NCBI GenBank assembly: GCA_024639405.1
Contig: JAHEIL010000020.1
Span: 1 to 64,000 of the forward strand
Reading direction: 5' to 3'
DNA from: Crocinitomicaceae bacterium
Lineage (GTDB): Bacteria > Bacteroidota > Bacteroidia > Flavobacteriales_D > Crocinitomicaceae
Length of the DNA stretch: 64,000 bases
Shown: piece by piece, positions 18,045-26,647 of the stretch
Position numbering within the stretch: position 1 is the first letter of the stretch
How the letters are laid out: each line of letters opens with the position of its first letter
Notes under the pieces: generated by a model
The model's input: the letters and a program-made list of their open reading frames with translations, nothing else
Databases searched by the model: none
What the model was told of the DNA's origin: nothing
Program-made: the position numbers and the translations under genes

Positions 18045-18052
18045 AAAGGTAA
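18045..18052 (-). promoter_or_regulatory. Candidate -7 box TACCTTTG for thioredoxin
   Basis: TACCTTTG on the minus strand fits TAnnTTTG and lies 17 bp upstream of the trxA ATG. A matching -33 TTG at standard spacing is not clear. Confidence 0.4.
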
Positions 18053-18133
18053 AGTTTTAATCCAATTTCATTTGTAACACACGTTACTTTTAAAGTTGTA
18101 CTTATATATATGTAATTATCAAATGCAGGTTAT

Positions 18134-18141
18134 TATCTTTG
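18134..18141 (+). promoter_or_regulatory. Candidate -7 box TATCTTTG for the LtaS-like operon
   Basis: TATCTTTG fits TAnnTTTG and ends 5 bp before the ATG at 18146, which would give a very short or leaderless transcript. It shares the 117-bp divergent region with the trxA box on the other strand. Confidence 0.4.
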
Positions 18142-18145
18142 CAAG

Positions 18146-20020
18146 ATGCAAACAGTAAAAAATACGCTCATCACATCATTAAAATTTCTCATTTTTTGGG
18201 TGATTGTTTTTGATTTTGAACGGTTGATCTTTACGTTTCACAACTCGAACTCTATTGGGAAAATCAGTTTTTCAGAATGGCTGTATACCTTTCTTGCATC
18301 ATTGCGTCTAGACTTAGCAACAGGAGCATTATTAAGTATACTTCCACTTTTAATGTACGCAATCCATCAACTCGTTAATTCAGTTATAACAAAAAAATTA
18401 TTTTACATCATCTTTTTCATTGAAATAATAATTTGTGCTCTCATTCATGGTGGAGAAATCAATGCCTATACAGAATGGAACCATAAATTGACAACACGCG
18501 TTTTTACCCATTTATTGAATCCAGGTGAAGTTGTAAGAACCGCTGATTATAGCATGACCATCTGGTTTGTAATTTATACATTACTTGAATCTTTTTTAGG
18601 ATATAAATTAATGCGTTTAATCTTTAAGGATATTCAACCAATTTCTACTACTAAAAAATGGTTGAATATTCCATTAATCATTTTTACATTTTCTCTTTTT
18701 AGTGGAATATTTGTGTTGATTGGTCGGGGTGGAACCCAACAAATCCCTATAAATATTGATTCAGCATACTTTTCAAAAAATTACATTTCCAACGATTTAT
18801 CTGTTAATTCAGTTTACTTTTTTGCAAAAAGCTTCTCCTTGTATCTAAAAAGTGAAAACAAAATCAATTTCCCAATTATTGATGAGAAAACAAGCAAAAA
18901 AGAATTAAAGGATTTATTTACGTATCCACTTGAACATTCGAATTATGTGTTCTCAGAAAAGCGTCCAAATTTTGTATTTATCGTAATGGAAAGTTGGACG
19001 GCGAATGCGATTGGTTGTATTTCAAAAAACAAAAGTGCAACTCCCAATTTTGATGCATTAACAAAAAATGGAATTCTGTTTTCTAATATTTATGCCACTG
19101 GGGGTACTTCTGAAATTGGAAACGCGAGTATTTTTAGTGGCTACCCAGCTCTACCCGAAATTTCTATTACGATGCAGCCCGATAAACATCGTAAAATTCC
19201 TTCGTTGAATCAAGAACTTAAACAATGGAACTATACGAGTCATTATTTATTTAGTGGTGATTTAAAGTATGGAAATATCGGTGGGTTTTTTACAGATCAT
19301 GGATTCGATACAGTTGAAGATGAAGTAGATTTTCCAAAAAATTTACCCCATGGAAAATTAAACTATTATGATTCTGACCTTTATAAGTTTTTTCTAAAAA
19401 AAATAAACGCAACAAAAGCACCATTTTTACAATGCGCATTTACTGGTAGCACGCATTCTCCATACGATTATCCTAAAAAAGGAAAGGAAAAATGGACAGG
19501 AAGTGAAGCGGATTTCATGAATTCAATGGTTTATGCTGATCAATGCTTGGCAAAATTTATGCAAGATTGTAAAAAACAAGCGTGGTATAAAAACACCGTT
19601 TTTGTGTTGGTTGCTGATCATGGTCATGCCTCACCTTCATTGGAAAATCCAAATTTAGGCGGTTATTTCCATATTCCATTGTTGTTTTTTGGTGAACCTA
19701 TTAAACAAGAAATGCGAGGAAAAGTAATCCCAACATTGGGGTCACAAGCAGATATTGTTCGCACCTTACTGTATCAATTGGGTGGCGATTATCAAAAATT
19801 TGAATGGGCAAAAGACTTGTTAAATCCAGCTTGTCCTCAGTTTGCATTACATACAATTAACCGAGGTTATGGATGGATCACACCAAAAGGAAATTTCTCC
19901 TATCACATGGATGCAAAAAATTATCCTGATTTAACCTTTTCAAAAGCACAATTGAAACAAGAAGAAAAACGTTGTCATTCTTATATGTCATTGATTTATA
20001 ATGCTTATAAAAAATTATAA
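18146..20020 (+). CDS. LtaS-like membrane phosphotransferase / sulfatase-fold protein
   Basis: An inner-membrane protein of 624 residues with about five N-terminal transmembrane helices, followed by an extracytoplasmic alkaline-phosphatase-fold domain. It resembles the LTA synthase family, which transfers phosphoglycerol or related head groups from phospholipids. Metal and nucleophile motifs are visible: FVFIVMESW (Glu near residue 281), ATGGTSEIGN with the probable nucleophile Thr, FTGSTHSPYDYP, and VADHGHASP near the C terminus. Gram-negative Bacteroidota lack lipoteichoic acid, so the acceptor is more likely a lipid, glycan or LPS part. It is coupled to the GT22-like gene (TAA-T-ATG), which in turn overlaps a GT9 gene. 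That suggests a glycolipid-decorating cassette. Confidence 0.87.
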   Translation: MQTVKNTLITSLKFLIFWVIVFDFERLIFTFHNSNSIGKISFSEWLYTFLASLRLDLATGALLSILPLLMYAIHQLVNSVITKKLFYIIFFIEIIICALIHGGEINAYTEWNHKLTTRVFTHLLNPGEVVRTADYSMTIWFVIYTLLESFLGYKLMRLIFKDIQPISTTKKWLNIPLIIFTFSLFSGIFVLIGRGGTQQIPINIDSAYFSKNYISNDLSVNSVYFFAKSFSLYLKSENKINFPIIDEKTSKKELKDLFTYPLEHSNYVFSEKRPNFVFIVMESWTANAIGCISKNKSATPNFDALTKNGILFSNIYATGGTSEIGNASIFSGYPALPEISITMQPDKHRKIPSLNQELKQWNYTSHYLFSGDLKYGNIGGFFTDHGFDTVEDEVDFPKNLPHGKLNYYDSDLYKFFLKKINATKAPFLQCAFTGSTHSPYDYPKKGKEKWTGSEADFMNSMVYADQCLAKFMQDCKKQAWYKNTVFVLVADHGHASPSLENPNLGGYFHIPLLFFGEPIKQEMRGKVIPTLGSQADIVRTLLYQLGGDYQKFEWAKDLLNPACPQFALHTINRGYGWITPKGNFSYHMDAKNYPDLTFSKAQLKQEEKRCHSYMSLIYNAYKKL

Positions 20021-20021
20021 T

Positions 20022-21515
20022 ATGTTTAAAAAGTTAGATTTAGAGAATTACAAAGTCATCTTATTTGCAGCATTGATTGCACGATTAATTGCCGTAGTTT
20101 TTTCTCAAGGTTACGGAATGCACGATGATCATTTTCTAATTATTGAATCGTCAAGCTCGTGGGCAAATGGAACTGACTACAATGATTGGTTGCCTTGGTC
20201 TAAAGGAAATGATGGTCACCCAGAAGGACATAGTTTTTCTTATGTAGGACTCAATTATTGCTACTTTGCAATTATGAAATTGATTGGATTCTCTGATCCG
20301 AAAGTGTTAATGCTATTCAATCGATTGATTCATGCGCTTGCCTCATTAGTAGTTGTTTGGTACGGAATGAAAATCGCTGAAAAAATTAGTACACGAAAAA
20401 ATGCTGTTACAATTGGATGGATCTTGGCTTTGTTGTGGGTAATGCCCAACCTTTCTGTTCGGAATTTAGTTGAAATTGCTGCAGTTCCTTTTTTAGTATT
20501 TGGAACGTGGATGCTTGTTAAAGGCTCAAAATCATCTTATTTATTAATAGGTGGGCTATTTATTGGAATGGCCGTTTCGTTTCGCTATCAAATAGGTGTT
20601 TTTGCGATTGGACTTGCAATTGTTTATTTGTTCAAAAAAGAATTAAAATCCTTTTTCCTGTTTTCATTGGGAACATGTATTACCTTTATTTTAACACAAG
20701 GTTTGGTAGATGGATTAATATGGGGCTATCCGTTTGCAGAATTGATGGCATACGTAACATACAACATGAAAGAAGGTACGCAATACTTACCCAATTCAAA
20801 TTATGGCATGTATTTTTATGTGTTGGCTGGATGTCTTCTTTTTCCATTAGGAATTTTAATGCTGATTGGATTTTTTAAAGCTGCTAGAAAATTTCCTTTA
20901 ATTTTTACTCCAACAATAGTATTTATATTGTTTCACACTTTTTACCCAAATAGACAAGAACGTTTTGTTTTAAGTATTTTGCCTTACTTTATTATTCTTG
21001 GTGTTATTGGAATTTCAAAATTCAAAGAAGGTAGTTTCTTTAAACGAATTGAAAAATTCTCCTATAGAGCTTTTTGGGTACTTAACATCCCATTATTGAT
21101 AGTTGCTTCAACAATGTATTCGAAACAATCAAGGGTTGAAAGCATGTATTTTTTGTCGAAGAACAAAACTGAAACTAAATTCATTTTAGCTGAAGGTAGT
21201 GCCACAGGAAATCTATCAATGCTCCCTAAATTTTATGCAAACAATTGGAGTTTAAACATATTTGAAATCACAGATATCAATCAATTAAAATCATATAATG
21301 TTCCTCCTATATTTGATTTTATCTATTTTTTTGATGAGAAAATGCTAGCAGAAAGGATCGAATTTTACAAAAAAATGTATCCTCACATGCAGCTCGCTAA
21401 AAAATGTAACCCAAGTTTTATGGATGCGCTTTTACACAAAATAAATCCAAGAAATTCAAATGAATACATAGAAATTTGGAAAACAAATTATCAGTTTAAT
21501 AAAGTAAATAAATGA
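20022..21515 (+). CDS. GT-C glycosyltransferase, GT22/mannosyltransferase-like
   Basis: A polytopic membrane protein of 497 residues with about ten hydrophobic helices. The segment GYGMHDDHF near residue 35 carries the acidic pair expected in the first periplasmic loop of GT-C enzymes. The motif FHTFYPNRQERFVLSILPYF around residue 305 closely resembles the H-x-x-Y-P-x-x-x-E-R-F signature of the ALG9/PIG-B (GT22) mannosyltransferases, which use a polyprenyl-linked sugar. I start at 20022 because that ATG follows the previous stop by one base; the frame could begin at 20001. Donor and acceptor are unknown. It overlaps the GT9 gene by 4 bp, so these gene products probably act on the same glycan. 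Confidence 0.82.
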   Translation: MFKKLDLENYKVILFAALIARLIAVVFSQGYGMHDDHFLIIESSSSWANGTDYNDWLPWSKGNDGHPEGHSFSYVGLNYCYFAIMKLIGFSDPKVLMLFNRLIHALASLVVVWYGMKIAEKISTRKNAVTIGWILALLWVMPNLSVRNLVEIAAVPFLVFGTWMLVKGSKSSYLLIGGLFIGMAVSFRYQIGVFAIGLAIVYLFKKELKSFFLFSLGTCITFILTQGLVDGLIWGYPFAELMAYVTYNMKEGTQYLPNSNYGMYFYVLAGCLLFPLGILMLIGFFKAARKFPLIFTPTIVFILFHTFYPNRQERFVLSILPYFIILGVIGISKFKEGSFFKRIEKFSYRAFWVLNIPLLIVASTMYSKQSRVESMYFLSKNKTETKFILAEGSATGNLSMLPKFYANNWSLNIFEITDINQLKSYNVPPIFDFIYFFDEKMLAERIEFYKKMYPHMQLAKKCNPSFMDALLHKINPRNSNEYIEIWKTNYQFNKVNK

Positions 21516-22504
21516 AAATATTAATCGTCCGTTTTAGTTCTATTGGAGATGTTGTTTTAACATCACCAGTTATTCGTGCGCTTAAAAAACAAATTCCTAC
21601 TTGTGAAATTCATTACATTACAAAAGAAAACAATCGAGAAATTCTTGCTGATAATCCATACATAGATCAACTTTTTACCATTCAAAAAACAATTACTGAA
21701 TGTCTCGACAAATTAAAAGCGCAGCACTACGATTATCTAATTGATTTACATAAAAACACGCGAACACTTTCCTTAAAAAAACAATTGGATGTTCCCTACT
21801 TAACATTTCCAAAATTAAACATTGAAAAGTGGCTTTTGGTAAATTTTAAATGGAATAGAATGCCCAATATACATATTGTTGATCGCTATTTCAAAGCAGT
21901 TGAATCACTTGGTGTGAAAAATGATCAATTGCCTTGTGACTATTTTATACCAGAAAAAGAACAAGTTCAAACAGAAAAATTATTGAACGTTCATCCAAAA
22001 TCATATTTAACGATCGCAATTGGTGCGCAATTCGCAACAAAACGAATGAATTTTGAATTGTTGGAAAAAATCATTGCTCCTTTAACATTTCCGATTGTAC
22101 TTGTTGGTGGACCAACTGATGTCAATTTTGCGCACAAACTCATTCAACGGTTTCCTGAAAAACAACTGATTTCAGCATGTGGAAATTATACATTAAGCCA
22201 ATCAGCTAGTATTGTTCAGCAAGCCAAAGCTATTCTAACAAATGATACAGGATTAATGCACATTGCATCTTGTTTTGAAATTGCAACAATTAGTGTGTGG
22301 GGAAATACTGTTCCAGCTTTAGGTATGTATCCATATTTTCCTCGAATTCAAAACGCATATAGCATCCACGAAGTGGCTAATTTAAGATGTAGACCCTGTT
22401 CAAAAATAGGATTTCAAAAATGTCCTAAAAAACATTTTTCGTGCATGAATGATCAAAATGTAACTGAAATTTTAGCTTCAATTGAAGAAAAAATGAATGG
22501 TTAA
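21512..22504 (+). CDS. Glycosyltransferase family 9 (heptosyltransferase-like)
   Basis: 330 residues; cytoplasmic GT-B enzyme of the ADP-heptose:LPS heptosyltransferase family. It opens with MKILIVRFSSIGDVVLTSPV, the classic GT9 N terminus. ILTNDTGLMHIASCFEIATISVWG in the C-terminal domain holds the DTG-x-x-H nucleotide-sugar-binding motif. A CRPCSKIGFQKCPKKHFSC segment near the C terminus has four cysteines, a feature of some GT9 proteins. The start codon overlaps the preceding stop (ATGA). The stop shares TTAA with the convergent thioesterase gene. ADP-heptose could come from rfaE2 at 5.4 kb (inference). Confidence 0.92.
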   Translation: MKILIVRFSSIGDVVLTSPVIRALKKQIPTCEIHYITKENNREILADNPYIDQLFTIQKTITECLDKLKAQHYDYLIDLHKNTRTLSLKKQLDVPYLTFPKLNIEKWLLVNFKWNRMPNIHIVDRYFKAVESLGVKNDQLPCDYFIPEKEQVQTEKLLNVHPKSYLTIAIGAQFATKRMNFELLEKIIAPLTFPIVLVGGPTDVNFAHKLIQRFPEKQLISACGNYTLSQSASIVQQAKAILTNDTGLMHIASCFEIATISVWGNTVPALGMYPYFPRIQNAYSIHEVANLRCRPCSKIGFQKCPKKHFSCMNDQNVTEILASIEEKMNG

Positions 22505-23019
22505 TCCTCTAAAAATAATTTCTTCAACTCTGTTGCATCACTCGCTTTCATTCTTCCAGCTAAAATCAATGCCAACTGTTTTCTTCGCAATGCACCTTCG
22601 TAACGCATGATCTCTTCTTCTGTTTCTGGCACTAATTCAGGAACTTGAATCGGTCCACCATTTTGATCCACTGCAACAAACGTATAAATCGCTTCATTGC
22701 ATTTTTCACGACTACCAGTAACCGGATTTTCAACAAATACATCTACAAAAACTTCCATAGAAGAATTGAAAGCACGAGATACTTTTGCTTCTAAAGTGAC
22801 AATAGATGCATGATTAATTGGCTTTTGAAAAGAAACATTATTCACAGAAGCTGTAACGACAACACGTTTTGAATGACGTTGAGCAGAAACACTCGCAATT
22901 ACATCCATCCATGCCAATAATTGTCCCCCAAATAAATTTCCGAGCGTATTCGTATCGTTTGGCAATACAATCTCTGTCGTGATTGCTAAGGTTTGTTGTG
23001 CGGTGTTACTCTTTGTCAT
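22501..23019 (-). CDS. Acyl-CoA thioesterase, hotdog fold (YciA/BACH-like)
   Basis: Hydrolyses acyl-CoA thioesters; cytoplasmic. 172 residues with one hotdog domain. The family segment LPNDTNTLGNLFGGQLLAW carries the Asn/Asp and GG motif of YciA-type enzymes. NNVSFQKPINHASIVTLEAKV follows, then VFVENPVTGSREKCNEAIYTFVA. It stands alone on the minus strand and overlaps the stop of the GT9 gene by 4 bp. Chain-length preference cannot be read from sequence. Confidence 0.93.
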   Translation of the reverse strand: MTKSNTAQQTLAITTEIVLPNDTNTLGNLFGGQLLAWMDVIASVSAQRHSKRVVVTASVNNVSFQKPINHASIVTLEAKVSRAFNSSMEVFVDVFVENPVTGSREKCNEAIYTFVAVDQNGGPIQVPELVPETEEEIMRYEGALRRKQLALILAGRMKASDATELKKLFLED

Positions 23020-23069
23020 GCTCTTAATTTTTTACAAAATTACAACTATTGTCGGAATTTGTTCAATAA

Positions 23070-23390
23070 TTAAGCGCGTATCTGTTTCAAGGTGTTGAAT
23101 TCTTGCAAAACTGATAAATCAATTTGACTGTCCATTAAATTTGAACCATCCAATAAAAATAATTTCAATTGATTGGCACTGTGAATGGTTTCAAATAACT
23201 CGGCAACCTCTAAATACGGATTCAATTTTTGTAATTGATTCAATAAAACATTCAATTGCGTGGAAGTTAGATTCATTTTTGTATCAAAATGCAAATGATC
23301 ACGGTTCACTGTTCCCGATAATGTAATTTCATTCGTTGCTGATAAAACGATAATATCTTTTAACTGCATTGTTTCTGTAAATCTTTTCAT
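23070..23390 (-). CDS. Hypothetical protein, 106 residues
   Basis: I do not recognise the family. The product is soluble, with no signal peptide and no transmembrane helix. It has a beta-rich first half (LKDIIVLSATNEITLSGTVN) and a leucine-rich, probably helical middle (STQLNVLLNQLQKLNPYLEV). Base composition matches its neighbours and it begins with ATG. It sits between the thioesterase and pepP with a 33-bp palindrome 32 bp upstream of its start, which supports a real, regulated transcript. The alternative is a spurious frame, but no better one covers this stretch. Confidence 0.55.
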   Translation of the reverse strand: MKRFTETMQLKDIIVLSATNEITLSGTVNRDHLHFDTKMNLTSTQLNVLLNQLQKLNPYLEVAELFETIHSANQLKLFLLDGSNLMDSQIDLSVLQEFNTLKQIRA

Positions 23391-23422
23391 CTCTATTATT
23401 TTTTGAACAACACAAAGTTCCT

Positions 23423-23455
23423 ATATCAGATCGTAAACAATTTACGTTCTGATAT
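23423..23455. promoter_or_regulatory. 33-bp near-perfect palindrome in the divergent pepP / hypothetical intergenic region
   Basis: Two 15-nt arms (ATATCAGATCGTAAA and TTTACGTTCTGATAT) flank CAA; they are complementary at 14 of 15 positions. The site lies between two divergent starts, 32 bp from one and 72 bp from the other. An operator for a dimeric regulator is therefore as plausible as a terminator. The + strand side runs into TATTATTTT, but no rightward gene ends just upstream. Confidence 0.5.
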
Positions 23456-23527
23456 TATTTTCCATTTTTTCTAAAGTATCATTCAAAATTCTTAACTTCA
23501 ACCCAATTATTTACAAGAACACACACG

Positions 23528-24823
23528 ATGAAATACGATCGAATTGACAAACAATTATATTGCTCAAACCGCGCGAAGTTTGTAGCACAAATGAATGAAA
23601 AAGCACTTGCTGTATTCAATTCCAACGACATTTTCCCAATTAGCGCAGACAGTACGATGCCTTTCCAACAACACCGCGATATTCTAGCATTAACAGGTGT
23701 TGATCAAGAAGAAAGTATATTGGTTTTATTTCCATCTGCTTCCAATCCTGCACACCGAGAAGTTTTATTTTTAAAAGAAACAAATGAAACTATCGCAGTT
23801 TGGGAAGGTGAAAAATTAACGAAAGAAGCAGCATTTGCAACATCCGGCATTAAAACTGTTTATTGGTTACAACAATTTCCAACAATCTTCAAACAATTAA
23901 TGGCAGAAGCGTCAAGCGTTTATATCAATACTAACGAACATTTAAGAGCATCTACAGAAGTTGAAACCCGAGAAGATCGTTTCATAAAAAAATTAAAAAT
24001 TGATTATCCAGCGCACAATTACTTGAAAAGTGCGCCCATCATGCACAAAATCCGTTCAATAAAAGACGCAATCGAAATTGATTTAATGCAACGTGCGTGT
24101 AAAATTACTGAAGCTGGTGTTCGACGCATCTTGCCATTTATCAAACCTGGCGTATGGGAATATGAAATTGAAGCTGAGTTTGCTCATGAGTTTTTACGCA
24201 ATCGCTCGAAAGGGTTTGCCTACACTCCAATCATTGCTTCAGGTAAAAATGCGTGTGTATTGCATTACATTGAAAACAACCAACAATGTAAAGATGGTGA
24301 TGTGATTTTACTAGATGTTGGGGCAGAATACGCGAATTATTCTTCTGACTTAACACGATGTATTCCTGTAAATGGAAAATTTACACCTAGGCAAAAAGAA
24401 GTGTACAACGCTGTATTAAATGTAAAAAAAGAAGCTGAAAAATTATTAGTTCCTGGAACAATGATGGCTGAATACCACAAAGAAGTGGGTAAATTGATGG
24501 AAGCGCAACTGTTGAACTTAAAATTAATTGATCAAACGGATATTAAAAATCAAAATCCTGAGTGGCCTGCATACAAAAAGTACTTTATGCATGGAACCTC
24601 TCACTTTTTAGGTTTAGATACACACGACGTTGGTTTGTGGCACGAACCAATTCAAGCTGGAATGGTATTCACGTGTGAACCTGGAATCTATATTCCTGAA
24701 GAAGGTTTAGGGATTCGCTTGGAAGATGACTTAGTTGTTCAAGCTTCTGGTCAACCATTTAATTTAATGAAAGACATTCCATTGGAAGCAGAAGAAATTG
24801 AAGAATTAATGAATACGCATTAA
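23528..24823 (+). CDS. pepP: Xaa-Pro aminopeptidase (aminopeptidase P family)
   Basis: A cytoplasmic metallopeptidase (M24B) that removes N-terminal residues before proline. 431 residues with the N-terminal AMP_N creatinase-like domain (FPISADSTMPFQQHRDIL) and a pita-bread catalytic domain. Metal ligands are visible: LLDVGAEYANYSSDLTR (two Asp), the HGTSHFLGLDTHDVG histidine, CEPGIYIPEEGLG (Glu) and IRLEDDLVV (Glu). It is followed after 3 bp by an alpha/beta hydrolase gene. Confidence 0.95.
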   Translation: MKYDRIDKQLYCSNRAKFVAQMNEKALAVFNSNDIFPISADSTMPFQQHRDILALTGVDQEESILVLFPSASNPAHREVLFLKETNETIAVWEGEKLTKEAAFATSGIKTVYWLQQFPTIFKQLMAEASSVYINTNEHLRASTEVETREDRFIKKLKIDYPAHNYLKSAPIMHKIRSIKDAIEIDLMQRACKITEAGVRRILPFIKPGVWEYEIEAEFAHEFLRNRSKGFAYTPIIASGKNACVLHYIENNQQCKDGDVILLDVGAEYANYSSDLTRCIPVNGKFTPRQKEVYNAVLNVKKEAEKLLVPGTMMAEYHKEVGKLMEAQLLNLKLIDQTDIKNQNPEWPAYKKYFMHGTSHFLGLDTHDVGLWHEPIQAGMVFTCEPGIYIPEEGLGIRLEDDLVVQASGQPFNLMKDIPLEAEEIEELMNTH

Positions 24824-24826
24824 AAA

Positions 24827-25579
24827 ATGCATGACTTATTAAATTACAGGGTGTTTGGAAACGGACACCCTGTTGTATTTCTTCACGGATTCTTAGAAGA
24901 TGTAAGCATGTGGGAATTTGTAACATCCCAACAAATTCCTTTTCAAGCCATTTGCATTGACCTTCCAGGACACGGATTGTCGCAATTAACAGATGATTCA
25001 CCTTCCTTAGCATTTATGGCTGATGAAGTATTAAAAGTTCTAGATTTTTTGAAAATCTCTGATTTTCATATAGTTGGACATTCAATGGGTGGCTACGTTG
25101 CTTTACTTATTAAAGAAAAAAGAATTGATTGCCGGAAAATTGTTTTATTAAATTCTAACTTTTGGGAAGATACTCCAGAAAAAAAACTAGATCGAATACG
25201 TGTTGCAGACATTGTTTTTCAAGCTAAAGAATTGTTTTTAAATGTCGCAATTCCAGGACTCTTTTACCGCTACTCTCCTGATGAACCAGCTGTAAAAGCT
25301 TTGCGGAAAATTGCTGATCAATGTCGCCCTGAAGCAATTGCATATGCTGCATTAGCGATGCGTGAACGGAAACATCAGTTACAAACGCTGCTAAACTTCC
25401 CAAGTGATTTTTTAATTCTTCAAGGTGAATATGATCCGCTGATTACAAAAGAAAAAATGGATGAAGAATTGAAAGGATTAGCAATCAAAATAGTTGAAAT
25501 AAAAAACGCTGGTCACATGGCTCATACTGAAAACCCATCCGACACAGCGTTGTTGTTGATTGATTTTTTAACTGATTAA
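24827..25579 (+). CDS. Alpha/beta hydrolase
   Basis: 250-residue soluble alpha/beta hydrolase. VVFLHGFLEDVSMWE supplies the oxyanion-hole HG motif, VGHSMGGYVA the nucleophile elbow with Ser86, LILQGEYDPLI the acidic residue, and IKNAGHMAHTENP the histidine. The closest general type is the MenH/BioH/3-oxoadipate-enol-lactonase-like group, but the substrate cannot be assigned. No lid insertion typical of lipases is obvious. Very likely co-transcribed with pepP, only 3 bp away. Confidence 0.9.
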   Translation: MHDLLNYRVFGNGHPVVFLHGFLEDVSMWEFVTSQQIPFQAICIDLPGHGLSQLTDDSPSLAFMADEVLKVLDFLKISDFHIVGHSMGGYVALLIKEKRIDCRKIVLLNSNFWEDTPEKKLDRIRVADIVFQAKELFLNVAIPGLFYRYSPDEPAVKALRKIADQCRPEAIAYAALAMRERKHQLQTLLNFPSDFLILQGEYDPLITKEKMDEELKGLAIKIVEIKNAGHMAHTENPSDTALLLIDFLTD

Positions 25580-25867
25580 TTCCCTGTATCATTAAAAATC
25601 CACAGATGAATAATTGGTTGGTGTAGTCTTGTTTTCATAATTTTTAGCATTAATTGTAAGTTCTGTTTATTTATTTCGAATTTATTGGAAATCATTGGAT
25701 GAATTCTTAAAATGATTTAAACAGCACATTCAATTTATTCTTCTATCAAATTATTGATTTTATCGGTTGATTTTGTACTTTTAACTGCGTTTATTTTTGA
25801 TGCAATCAAACTAGAAACACATATATTTAGTGGAAGAGAATCAACTCCACTACTAAAAAATAAAACG

Positions 25868-26647
25868 ATGAAATTAAGAGCCTTAGTAATTGATGATGAA
25901 GAATTTGCGAGAAAAAACCTCATCATGTTATTGGAAGAATATTGTCCAGATGTCGAAGTAATTGGCGAAGCATCTAAAAAAAGTCAAGCCAAAGCACTCA
26001 TCGAAGCGTCCAAACCTGATGTCATCTTTTTAGACATTCGAATGCCCTCTGGTTCGGAAGGATTTGAATTATTGGATGAAATTGAAGAAAAAGATTTTCA
26101 AGTTGTTTTTGTTACTGCATTTAAAGATTATGCCATACGAGCATTCAATGCTAACGCTGTTTATTACATTTTAAAGCCAATCGATATTGAAGAATTACAG
26201 ACGGCTGTTGAAAAAGTAATGGGTACCAAAAAAATCTTTGAAGAAGATCCGGAAAATTTCTCAACTTATTTTCAATCTTTACGCCACTTATCAGACGCTT
26301 TATTACGCAATAAACAATCCAATCGTATTGCGATTAGTCACACAAAAGGGTTAAAAATTATTGAAGACGATACAATTACCCATTTAGAAGCAAGTGGCAA
26401 CTGCACTACTATTTATTTCAAAGAAGGAAATCGCTATTTGGACACGCGCACGCTTAAAACCTATGAAAGTATTTTAGACCCAACGAAATTTTTTAGGGTA
26501 CATAAATCACATATCATCAATTTAACGTTACTAGTTGAATACGTCAGTGAAGATGGCCATTTTGCAGTCTTAAAAAATGGTTTGCGGATTCCTGTTGCAC
26601 GCAATCGTGTGGCTGACTTTGTTAAATTACTGAAAGATTCGAAATGA
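25868..26647 (+). CDS. LytTR-family response regulator
   Basis: 259-residue two-component response regulator. The receiver domain starts MKLRALVIDDEEFARKN with Asp9/Asp10 and has the phospho-acceptor Asp56 in VIFLDIRMP, then VFVTAFKDYAIRAF and YYILKPID. The C-terminal half is a LytTR DNA-binding domain (ITHLEASGNCTTIYF, FFRVHKSHIINL, RIPVARNRV). The open frame extends back to 25754, but that adds 38 unrelated residues. The ATG at 25868 begins the receiver exactly and is preceded by AAAACG, so I use it. The stop overlaps the start of the partner kinase (ATGA). The 288 bp upstream hold no gene. Confidence 0.93.
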   Translation: MKLRALVIDDEEFARKNLIMLLEEYCPDVEVIGEASKKSQAKALIEASKPDVIFLDIRMPSGSEGFELLDEIEEKDFQVVFVTAFKDYAIRAFNANAVYYILKPIDIEELQTAVEKVMGTKKIFEEDPENFSTYFQSLRHLSDALLRNKQSNRIAISHTKGLKIIEDDTITHLEASGNCTTIYFKEGNRYLDTRTLKTYESILDPTKFFRVHKSHIINLTLLVEYVSEDGHFAVLKNGLRIPVARNRVADFVKLLKDSK

